A program made the translations under genes and the position numbers. From Diadema setosum (lineage: Eukaryota > Echinodermata > Echinoidea > Diadematoida > Diadematidae), in assembly GCF_964275005.1 (NCBI RefSeq), contig NC_092695.1, forward strand, positions 9,568,197 through 9,632,196: a stretch of DNA of 64,000 nucleotides, in the 5' to 3' direction. Positions 54,384-64,000 of this stretch are shown piece after piece. Positions within the stretch are counted from its first letter, which is position 1; each line of letters starts with the position of its first letter. The notes under the pieces were generated by a model. The model saw only the letters and a list, made by a program, of their open reading frames with translations. It was not told where the DNA came from and did not search any database.

Positions 54384-54953
54384 ATTAAAGGAAACCCAAA
54401 CCCAAAGAGAAATGTAAATTGAGTGAAAGCAGCAACATTAGTAGAACATATCAGCGAAAGTTTGAGGAAAATTGGACAATCGATGCAAAAGTTAGGAATT
54501 TTTAAAGTTTTGGTGTTGGAACCCCTGGACGAGAAGACTTCTAGAGATCATGACATATGTGTGGACAACAATATAAGGAAATTTTAAAGGGAATTTCACA
54601 AAAGATTAATTTTTCATGAAAATTACACATTCCATCAACATGAGACTGACATAATTATGTTAAGGGTAGCATATTCCTCCTGCTTTCTGAGAGCGGTTAG
54701 TCAAGTGCTCTTTCATTATGCTGGAAAAGTGAATTTTTGTGGAATTTTCTTTATATTTTCTTTATATTGTTGTCCACACATACATCATAACCTCTAGTAG
54801 TCTCCTCCTCCAGCGGTTCCAACGCCAAAACTTTAAAAATTTGCAACTTTTGCATCGATTGTCCGATTTTCCTCAAACTTTCACTGATGTGTTCTACTAA
54901 TGTTGCTGCTTTCACTCAATCCACATTGTTCTTTGGGATTGGGTTCCCTTTAA
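54384..54953. repeat. Foldback MITE family B, subfamily 2, copy 2
   Basis: Same ends and arms as 53797-54370. The two lie nearly head to tail, suggesting a duplication or insertion preference. Confidence 0.8.
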
Positions 54954-55652
54954 CTCTTTGCAGTACAGGTCATTGAACCGAAAAAGTACAGACCAAACAA
55001 TAAATCAACAATTTTATTCAATAAAAGATCAACAATGTCCATCTTTTGCTCAAACGGAAAGTGTGACTGTCCTATTGAATATATGAAGAGTTTCTTTCCA
55101 AAATGTGTTACATTAACTTTTCATCAAATGTGTGGGTATTTAACAGAAAAAGATGTACAGTGTATTCATTTTAGCAGTCCCATACAGTATCTTCATTAAC
55201 CTGTTCCCTCTGAGATCATGGTGACCTGTGAATTCAGTATATTGAAATTCTTGTGAAAAAATGGAGAAATCAGGCAATAAAAAATGAGTTTCATTACAAA
55301 AGGATGCAATATCCATTTCCATTTTGTTACAAAAGGTGATAAATCCAGCGGGATCCAATCAGAAATCAGTGTGCATGCTTGACTGCACTCTCCCCCCCCC
55401 CTCCCCCCCAGTAATTCTAGACTATAACTAACACCCAGATCACCCAATTATTTCATGATCATTAGTTGTGAGATATTTAATTTCTATGCATATATCACAA
55501 ATTCTTTTGAGAGATGAAGAAAACATTAGAATTTGTAAAAATAACAAATCACCCCAGAAAAATACACAAAGTCACAGAAACTAGTCTCTGAATCAACATT
55601 TACATGATGCACATCACCATGCTAAAAGTTTGGTCCAAAAGGGGATAGATCC

Positions 55653-55821
55653 CAGGGGCGGATCCAGGAATTCTGTAAAGGGGGATGCAACTAATATTTC
55701 TGGTGCCACTTCCGGGTTTCATTTCATTTTTTTTTCCTTTTTATTTCTTTTGTTTTTAACGAAAAATAGAGGGGGGGGGGGGGGGCATGTGCCGGTTGCG
55801 CCCCCTCTGGATCCGCCACTG
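55653..55821. repeat. MITE with CAGGGGCGGATCC ends
   Basis: Ends CAGGGGCGGATCCAGG and CTGGATCCGCCACTG are inverted; GATCC flanks both sides. The ends resemble hAT-type MITEs (CAGTGGCGGATCC), though the visible duplication is only about 5 bp. A G homopolymer lies inside. Confidence 0.72.
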
Positions 55822-56053
55822 GATCCACAAAGTCCCTAGGAATATTAATTCAGTGAAGACTCATAGATTTTTTTGAGGCATGTGTTCTAACTCCTATCAT
55901 ATAAAATGGGGTACTCCTATGGCACATAAAGTCATTGCATGACACACTTAGGAGTTGTGAAATAAAAATCCAGGTTTTCCTCCTTGCTATAAAAAGTGGA
56001 TGAAGTCCCCCAAATAATGTAATGCTGTAAAGGACGGTACCTACTGCTGTTTC

Positions 56054-56205
56054 ATGAAAATTGTCAGCCCTTATTATGACAAGTGTCATCCTTTGACAGT
56101 TTGAGTAAAATCCTTGGTTTTGATTGGCTGAGAAACTCTGATCACTAATTGTTTACTTTGGTAATTGTCAGAGAATGAAAACTTGGCAGGGCTGACAATT
56201 TTCAT
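56054..56205. repeat. Short foldback MITE (ATGAAAATTGTCAGCCC)
   Basis: Inverted ends ATGAAAATTGTCAGCCC and GGGCTGACAATTTTCAT are a 17-bp perfect pair, with TTGATTGGCTGAGAAA inside. Confidence 0.75.
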
Positions 56206-56329
56206 ATAACAGTGCCCAGAATTATTTTAAAAACGCTAAATACTAGTACCTAGTACTAGTACGAGGTACTGTAGTCTGCAGATTCAACCTTGGTTATGCC
56301 CTTTTTGGTGGTCTAGCGCCATCTTTTGA

Positions 56330-56433
56330 CGTGTCGTGTCGTGTCGTGTTGTGTCGTGTCGTGCTGTGTCGTGTCGTGTCGTATAACGAAATATGCAGTA
56401 CGTATGCACGCGCACACACACACACACACACAT
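56330..56433. repeat. TCGTG pentanucleotide array then CA array
   Basis: About ten imperfect GTGTC units (56330-56383) are followed by CA repeats (56408-56433), upstream of the JIP3/4 promoter region. Confidence 0.88.
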
Positions 56434-56439
56434 ACATAC

Positions 56440-56954
56440 ACTACACACTCAGTAAGCACTTGCTACAAGATCCTACCACGTTGTGCGAGCGAGCGACCAA
56501 TCTGCGCTCCGTTGCGACTACGCTGCTGCGCCCATCCTATGTGGGTCGCATGCTTGCATGCATGTTACAAACGCTTGCTACACGTATACACTGTACTGTA
56601 CGCGGTACAGTATGTGCGCTGTTTGTTGGCTGATCGACGGTATTTCGCTAATTTTATCCCTGCTGCCGTACTGTGTGTAAAACGTACATGTACGTCGGTT
56701 GTACTTACTGCATGCTGTATGTATACCTAGGACAAGTGTCTGTCCTCTAGCGAAATTATACAAGTGTAGCAACTTCTACTGCCGAGATGGCCGGCAAATA
56801 ATCGAACGCATTTCGTTCTTTTTTAAAGCCGCAAATTACAGTGAACGCATTAACAAAAAGTGGTGACACCTCTACGATATCTCACGTGGATTAGTTATCG
56901 GATTAAAGCAAGGATTTGGTCGCAGAGCAAGCAGCAGAAGGTTTGCGAGGCAAG
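56440..56954 (+). promoter_or_regulatory. Putative promoter and 5' UTR of the JIP3/4 gene
   Basis: CpG-rich sequence with a CCAAT box (56497-56501) just upstream of the first JIP coding exon. There is no obvious TATA box. A TCGTG pentanucleotide array and a CA array lie immediately 5'. The start site is not determinable. Confidence 0.4.
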
Positions 56955-57260
56955 ATGATGGACGATGGGTTGGAGACCGTGTACGGCACGGGGGACGAGA
57001 CGGGCCCTTCGGTGATGTCAGAGAGGGTCCAGGGTATCGCGGCTAGCATCTACCGCGAGTTCGAGCGTATGATCAAAACATACGATGAAGATGTCGTGAA
57101 AGAGTTGATGCCGCTCGTCGTCAACGTCCTCGAAACACTTGAGAATACAGTCACAGAAAACCAGGAGCACGAAGTAGAGCTGGAATTGATAAAGGACGAC
57201 AACGAACAGCTCATCACACAGTATGAACGGGAGAAACAACTTCGAAAGCAATCAGAACAG
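56955..57260 (+). CDS. MAPK8IP3: JIP3/JIP4 (MAPK8IP3/SPAG9, Sunday driver) first coding exon
   Basis: JIP3/4 proteins are scaffolds linking kinesin-1 and dynein to cargo and to JNK modules in axonal and lysosomal transport. This exon encodes 102 residues. [34 protein letters not shown], and [18 protein letters not shown] followed by [13 protein letters not shown] align almost gaplessly with human JIP3 and JIP4; this is the RH1 domain and the start of the coiled coil. The ATG at 56955 matches the MM.. start of human JIP3. The donor GTGGGT follows 57260 in phase 0, just before where KFIEFED should continue. The rest lies beyond the right edge. Vertebrate JIP3 and JIP4 are paralogues, so the symbol stands for the shared invertebrate gene. 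Confidence 0.94.
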
Positions 57261-58239
57261 GTGGGTGGTTTGAACAAAATGGGCGTGGGTTACCGGTTGC
57301 TAAAATTATAATAATACAAGTAACCGGCTGTGATATGATAGCAATCACTGCTGCTGTCACGTTGTAAATGTATAGATTCTACAATTGTAAGTCATGAAGC
57401 TGATGAAGGATAGCGAGAGATTGAATTTAACTTTGTTCATTTTTTTTTTCATGGCAGATCATAATTAATTGGCATTTTGTGTAGCCCTATCTATTCATCA
57501 TTGTTCATATTCATAAATTTGAGTCTAAACCAACTTATCTGAGTGATAGAACATCTAGGATCTAGATAGACCCTCTTTCAACGTCAAAAGACAACATGTA
57601 CCAGGTAGATTTTCTATGCGTTACAGCATGGGCCTAGTGGTTATGGACCGTCCCTGGCATTGCAATATTGCATTTTAAACAATACAAGTAAAATTACGCC
57701 TAGAACACCGTAGAAGTTATCAGCACCCGCGCCGAGGTTCGACCTCCCTTGCCAAGGTTTGACCGTGCGCAAAAGCGTATCGAGACCATGTTAGAATGCC
57801 ATACCATAGATTCTAACATTTTGTTAGGTTTCTAGAATACATGTTTAGCAGGCGGTCAAATTTTGAACTGCGTTGTGGTCGAATCGTGGATTCGGCAATC
57901 TAGACCTACAATGTTTCTAACAGTATTGGTCTGACCAGGGAATGTTTAATCGTATATTAACTTTTTATTTGTTTTTATTTTTGTATTGTCTATCCCCGTA
58001 CGTGCAGATACTACAAGGTGTTTATTTACTGTGTAGCATCTTTGCTACTGACTGTATTCGTACTCTATTCTTTGTATTTTTGCTCATGTATCGCTAGATT
58101 TTATTAAAATTGTTCCCCAACCTCAGACAGTGAGAGTAGAAATTTTCGCACTTTTAATACATAGTTTGCTGACCTCTCATTCTGGTTCAGACCAGTTCAT
58201 GGTCAGGTCTAGATACATTATTACAATCATTTAATATTT

Positions 58240-59100
58240 GTGTGGAAGCCATAATCCAATCACAGTTATTGTTTATGTGTATCAAGTTCCATCATCAATA
58301 TGCATGTCTACCTTTGACCAATGGTGACCCGAGGTTTGCACCTCAACTGGCACACGTTTGGAACACCACTACGCAACCCTCCACACCACGTCATGCCATC
58401 GAATCACTCCCACTAAGATCTTGCTTGAGTCAATAGGCCTACCGTCATCGTTATGCTGTGCATCAACTGCTAGCTGAGACGTTTCAACCCAGCTGCTGTC
58501 CTCTTCTCGCTACGAAGATCCGGCGTTGTTACTTCGAAGCCCAGCTCAATTACCGCAGCATACATGTCACGAACTTTGACCTGTTCATTGGTACACTGCT
58601 TGCCTCGAATGTTATTAATATCTGCTTCTTTCGGCAAGACTCACTGCTGCCGCTGGCTGTCTCAACAATTCGACTACTGGCACGACTCACCACTGCCAAT
58701 AATCATCCCAACAACTATCAACACGACATCCACAGGCAACTCGCTCTCCTGTCAAACAACTGTCGATAGCTGACATCGTCATCGTTATTAACATCATCTT
58801 ATTTACCTCCACACGGCTCTTCAGCCCCGACTGTGCGGAGTGTCACATCTCTTCAAGCCTCCCAGATATTCCCTGCAACGAGCCACTTCGACCACGAGCC
58901 TCAGCGCAGTGCTTGACACATCTCGTCAAGCTCCCTTTTCACTATCCCGAATCGCATTGTCCTTGCTCTACTGGTAATGTTTTGTCTAAGTTGTCAGTCG
59001 CGATAGCCGGACCTTGCCTGAGCATGTCAATCGCGTGCGATAAAAAGACCCGGTCACCCATATGGACTCCTCCGTAGACATTCATTTCGCTGTGTGATTA
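58240..59100 (+). other. C-rich block of unknown origin
   Basis: The composition (many C, few G on this strand) differs sharply from the surrounding intron. It ends near a TATA-like GCGATAAAAAGACCC (about 59038) with an AATAAA about 220 bp later (59257). That layout is compatible with a fossil long-terminal-repeat sequence, but I found neither matching end repeats nor element proteins, so the family is unassigned. Frames through it match nothing I recognise. Confidence 0.3.
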
Positions 59101-60922
59101 CATGTACAAGTGTACTCTGTATGCCTGTCAGTGTCACAAAGCATCATTTTGCTGTCTAGATCCACATGCTCTGATGTTCATTTTATGTATATTCTGTCTT
59201 GTTATGTAGCTACATCACAATGTCACATGCAATCTTGCTAAGTTAGTTTAATTTGTAATAAAATGTATTATCATTAGTGTAGAATCTAAACGTCAATCCA
59301 CATAGTTTTTTAAGAAAAATAAAAAATTAGGTGGGACCAGTAGAAAAAAATGGGTTGGTGTACAGCCCTGCCTGGCTATGTGATGCTGTCAACCACGTGT
59401 TGTCTATACATACATGTAATTATAACTACATGTACATTTTATGCCTTGAAGTACAGTATCTGCATCAACAGTGACCTTCTTGCACGAAACCTCATACAGT
59501 ATATTTGAGGTTACACATATGTGCATGACGAGTGTGGAGTGATATTGTACATTGTGAAAGTCCCCCCTCCATTCCTCCCAATACGCAAGAATTTATGGTC
59601 ATATCCTTTATGTTGTTGTTTTTTTTTGTGAGAAGACAGTGCATCAATGATATACATTGCACATACACTATGTCAGCATTATCAAATGATTTTGATGCAA
59701 CCCTATTCAAATGGAGCATTAGTGTGTTTATGAAGAGAAAAAGTCTCAGAGCACATACAGCTGTAATCATTCAATTAGCACAAATGTTTACAGTCCACTG
59801 ATACATAATGTATATAAGAGGCACAGCATCCATGGGCCATTACATGTACCATCAACTATCGTGATTTAGAAAATGACTCTTACCTTTGCCTACAGGTACA
59901 TGATGATTTTGGCCACATGAATCAAATTATCATTTGTACATTGTATGTAGCATGATCTCCTGCTCTTAGAAAAGAAAGGACAAATCTGTACTCTGAGAAA
60001 GTGTCATAAATACTGTAGTACTGTTTCCACACAACTTGCTCATTGATTCCATTGAATACACAGTCATGCAATGTAGCAGAGAGACAGGGAGAGAGAGTTT
60101 CAGCATGAGTCATTCCTATACAGGGCTTGTACTCTGCTGTCTGTGGCTTGCCGCGTGTTGCTCCATGTTTATCATCACATGACACAATCTGTGCCTCAAT
60201 TGTTTGTTTTTTCAACGAAGAGTGCTGGCACCAAGTCCTTGTTCTATTATAGCACAGTTTATCCAAACTTGATGATCAATGTTCAAACGGCACGTGTACA
60301 AAACTGTTCAATGTAAATGAATGTGCTTGCATGAAGTCTGCAGGGAAATTGTATACAATGTACAGTACACAATTTACAATGTATGTACACTGTAAAGCTG
60401 TACATGTACACACACTGCACCTATCAAATGGTAAATTCATATTCTGCGAACCGAGTGAAACAGAGGCAAAAAATCTGACTGTGAGCATTATCAGGCAAAT
60501 ATTTTTTGAAGGCTGGGTATTATAATCATTTGAATAATCATTGTGTTGCTCAGTACTGTACAATGTACATTCAATATTTTCCTTTCCATTTGCTTGTAAA
60601 AGCTACAGTACAATATTACTGTACACTAATTTGATTCACAGTGATTCATTCATACTTGTCCCTGTTAGAGCTTCACATTTGCTATTTTGCCTTTTCTTTC
60701 AGATGTTTGTATGTATGTGTCTGTGTGTGTGTGTGTTTGTCTTTAAGTGGGGAAAATACAATTGTATACCTCAGGGTATATTTGAGGTTACTGTACAATC
60801 TGTATTTACATGATTGTATTGTTTTGGGAGTATGTGATAATCTTCCCTTGATACTGCAATAGACACATAAAGACTTCAAGCCACATATAAAGACAACAAG
60901 GTTTCTTGTAATAAATGCAGAT

Positions 60923-61147
60923 TACTGTATACACTAAATATTTCGTGTGGTTTTTATTTTCATGAATTTTGCGAGTCAGGTGCTATTTGCGAAATTAAAG
61001 ACACGCGAAAATATTGACTCTGATCCCGATGTGGATGTGACATACACGTGTACATTTCTCTGTTCAATTCAGGACTCCGCGATCGCGAATTTAACCACTC
61101 GCGAAATCATCGGGAATTCCCGAAATATATGGCACATTTATACAGTA
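60923..61147. repeat. TA-flanked MITE with TTCGCGAA-type words
   Basis: Ends TACTGTATACACTAAATAT and ATATGGCACATTTATACAGTA-like are inverted in part, with internal GCGATCGCGAATTTAACC and ACTCGCGAAATC. JIP3/4 intron. Confidence 0.7.
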
Positions 61148-61278
61148 CGTTAATTACCACAATTACCGCATATAAATACATCCCGTGTAATGAAAGTCCA
61201 GGTGCTGTACGAGGCACAACCCTACATTTGCAGTGCTCATGCCATCCAGCTACAGTCAGAATGTGTCACACTGTGATA

Positions 61279-61480
61279 TACTGTAAAACGAGGAATGTTC
61301 CCGTGCATTTCAATTTCACGAATTTCGCGAAATTCACGAAATTAAAATGCACGTGAAAGTTTGTTTCTACATATTCACATTGAGTGTCAGTGGCAGTTCG
61401 CGAAAATTTAATGCCGCCAAAAGGCCGTCGGCTCCAATTCGCGAAAAATTCATGCTGCGAATATATCATGTTTTACAGTA
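61279..61480. repeat. TA-flanked MITE (CTGTAAAACGAGGAATG type), copy 3
   Basis: Ends TACTGTAAAACGAGGAATG and CATGTTTTACAGTA, with an internal TTTCGCGAAATTCACGAAAT stretch. Confidence 0.78.
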
Positions 61481-62510
61481 TGCGAGAACTTGAACATTCT
61501 TCCTGTACAAAAATGAGTGCATGATTGTGACAAAAGGAAGCCCAGAGTGATTTCACGTACAAGTACAGTACATTGTACTCTCCTGTGGTTGTAATGAACT
61601 TGTCACGAGGTGTGTTGTTAATACCTGCTTCAATGAAGACTTCCTCTCCTGGTGAATGACAGTGTGTATGGAGGCAGCCTCATCGCTTTTCCTGTAGTGT
61701 GGATATCCCATATTATCACAATCAAAGGTCGTCAAGATCGTGGGTTACCATGCGCCCACGCCATATGTTATGACCTTGAAGAGAAATTAGTGCTGCTTTG
61801 AGTTAATTGCAATGTCCATGTGATAGCGTGTGTGCAAGTATTAAACCAAATTGAGAGTCAGTTTGACTGATTTTTTGTTGTTGCAAAAACAAAGCAAAAC
61901 ACAGAAACAAAATAAGGATTTGTGACAAGGAGACCCTCATCATCTTGAAACAAGGCTCACTATCATTTCACATGTACAAATGTACATACATGTAGTGTAA
62001 CCGTACATACTGTACAATGTATGTAAAATTCTCCCTTCTGAGACAGTCTATGTAGAAAGGTTTTGGCCATGTGCCCATTGCCTGTAAGGTCTTTTACGGA
62101 TAATAATTTTGTATTCAGACACTAATTGAACTTCAAATAAGGTCAGTGTTTTGCATTTTAAGGCTTTTCATTCCATCTGGACTCTCATACTGCTCGAGGC
62201 TGTGCATAATATTATCAGTGGGAAAGATGCCATCTTTTGCACCATGTTTTCTGATCAGACAATGATTAGAATAGAATTAGAGAATTACATGTACTTTAAA
62301 TTGATGTAATGAATCCTGTCTGTCTCCCTAGATGTGCAAACATAATTCACTGAAATGTGACTGGAAACCAATTTGTAATTTGATAATAGTTCTTGCTGTA
62401 ATGCTGTTCATTGTACCGACATGTATAAATGTCCAATACACTTGTAGTTAACTTTGTGCATAATTGTTTGTAATGAAAAATCTGCTGAAAATGTTTTATC
62501 TCATTTTCTG

Positions 62511-62899
62511 TAAAGGGTGTGTACAGTTCTGGTCGAGGTGAGGATTTAGCTTTTAACGTTTTGCGAGATATTCAGAAACCACTCTATGAGATGTCAAAGA
62601 GCATGCAGTTCTAAGGGGTATCAAAGGTTTATTCGATGAAAATCGGTTTTGAAATGGCTGAGATATCCAAAAACAAGGTGAAACAAAGAGATCCCAATAA
62701 AGTTGTGGCATGTCGCCTTTTGTTATTAGCACTTTTTTGGATATCTCAGCCATTTGAAAACCAATTTTCATCAAATAAACGTTGAATCCTTCTTAAAATT
62801 ACATGCTCTTTCATATTTCATAAGAGGCTTTTCATTATCTCACTTAGGAATGTTCAAAACATGAATCCCCACCTCAACCAGTACTGTACAGTCCCTTTA
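62511..62899. repeat. Foldback MITE family A, copy 2 (389 bp, opposite orientation)
   Basis: The same element as 297-687 in reverse, with similar length and ends (AAAGGGTGTGTACAG .. CTGTACAGTCCCTTT). It sits in JIP3/4 intron 1. Confidence 0.85.
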
Positions 62900-63598
62900 A
62901 TTCAGTATGATGATCACTGTGATAAAGTCAATGCATGAATGTGCCCATAATGACACATGTTTCAGTGTACAAATGTACCTTTACAGTATGTGCACTATGT
63001 TGTGATTGCCATTTCTGTCAGCACTGCAGGGAGAAACATTGTAATGAACATGCCAGGCCTATCATGTTAGTGGAGCAGTAACGAGGCCCCACTAGCACAA
63101 ATGGTTTCTCCCTAATAACCAGTCTACATTGTGCTTTATGCACCTCCACTGTACATGCAATCATTATGCATTGTGCCCATACATTACAGGTGGCAGATTG
63201 CTCTGATACAGACATCTACATCTACACGTCTAGAGCACAAATTTGATGGTCATATGTGCCTCCTTTTGTAAGTTGACATTGTGTATAGTTGTCTTCAATT
63301 CAAACGGATAAATGGGTGATAACATTATCGGTGTGTATACTTAGAATACAAGCCTGTACAATAGGATGTGCCAGAGTAGTGCTATTGTAGGTTGCCAAAC
63401 ACTATTCTGAGAGTTCTTCAATGAAAGGAAAACATGGTATAAAAAGATATATTGTAACCATAGACATCTTATTAAAAAATCAAAAGTTATTGCCCACTAA
63501 ATTGTAATGACAGTAGTTATTCTGACAATGTTAATATCTTGTAGGTTTTTTTAGATTCATTTATTTCCCATTTTGTAGTACAACTGTTATACAGTATT

Positions 63599-63672
63599 CA
63601 TCGCATAATCGGGACAGGTTGGGAGTAGCAAACACGGCCCCTTTAAGCGGGGTGCCCGATTTCGCGATGAGC
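63599..63672. repeat. Hairpin, TCATCGC..GCGATGA
   Basis: TTCATCGCATAATCGGG pairs with CCCGATTTCGCGATGAG around about 35 bp. JIP3/4 intron. Confidence 0.55.
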
Positions 63673-63717
63673 ACTCACCATACACTAACGGCATACGACA
63701 TGTACATGTACTGTAGT

Positions 63718-63748
<31 letters not shown>
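63718..63748. repeat. CA microsatellite
   Basis: About 15 CA units, preceded and followed by TACATGTAC words. Confidence 0.9.
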
Positions 63749-63750
<2 letters not shown>

Positions 63751-64000
63751 CATACTGACGTACTGTACATGTACATGAATACACAACCACGCTACCCCTC
63801 GGCGCGACCCTTTAGCTCTCCCTGCATTCTCGCAATGATGTAGAGTAATCACAACCGGGTTCTTCTTCTGTCACCTCTCTTCGAACACAAAATATGTGGA
63901 TTAAAAGCTAGCACTTTCTTAAACATTCGTAGAATTCTTGGACATGTAGGGCGTTCCGTATACATATCCACAACCATGGGAAATGATTACCCAGAACTGA

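Larger units (their letters stand above)
57261..64000 (+). other. JIP3/4 intron 1, partial
   Basis: No exon resembling the JIP coiled coil was found up to the window edge, so intron 1 exceeds 6.7 kb. It contains a C-rich block of unknown origin, several foldback MITEs and CA arrays, listed separately. Confidence 0.6.

Noticed and set aside
56916-56954. Upstream extension of the JIP3/4 frame
   Set aside because: It begins at TTG; the first ATG (56955) aligns with the start of human JIP3.
58458-58769. 103-residue frame on the plus strand
   Set aside because: No recognisable domain, no splice context; explained by low stop density in a C-rich block.

Overview
This is a multi-exon animal genomic window. 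AT-rich introns carry short protein-coding exons with GT..AG boundaries, and the DNA between them is packed with small palindromic (foldback) transposons, tRNA-like SINE sequence and microsatellites. Protein matches (PRPS, TOMM5, JIP3/4, a CRIM1-type cysteine module), the low GC content by eye and the repeat style suggest a marine invertebrate deuterostome, most likely an echinoderm such as a sea urchin. That species-level guess is inference.

Layout. From 1 to about 19.25 kb, on the + strand, lies the 3' half of a ribose-phosphate pyrophosphokinase gene: four exons between 9374 and 15298 encode residues 136-318 in human PRPS1 numbering, the upstream exons lie off the left edge, and a long 3' UTR ends near an AATAAA at 19236. 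From about 19.6 to 42.9 kb, on the - strand and tail-to-tail with PRPS, is a five-exon gene I assembled from splice sites. It predicts a 126-residue secreted protein: signal peptide, a cysteine module like the one following the IGFBP domain of CRIM1, one EGF domain and a short tail with two cysteines. From about 43 to 46 kb there are simple repeats. From about 46.1 to 51.5 kb, on the + strand, is TOMM5, a 55-residue subunit of the mitochondrial outer-membrane import pore, with two coding exons and an upstream region carrying NRF1-like and YY1-like sites. From 51.5 to 56.3 kb is intergenic sequence full of MITEs. From 56.4 kb to the right edge is the first coding exon (56955-57260) of a JIP3/JIP4 scaffold gene, with more than 6.7 kb of its first intron.

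The genes are unrelated housekeeping or signalling genes, not a pathway cluster. The less ordinary content is in the repeats. A 1.7-2.6 kb element is present three times, and together the copies carry eleven perfect CRE palindromes and seven DR1-type nuclear-receptor sites. A 1 kb foldback contains a smaller hairpin. A palindrome at 12 kb has tRNA-like sequence in both arms. Many TA-flanked MITEs carry CGCG-containing, E2F-like words. An imperfect hairpin with CRE-like and YY1-like sites lies just upstream of TOMM5. The new-looking protein is the small CRIM1-module plus EGF secreted factor.
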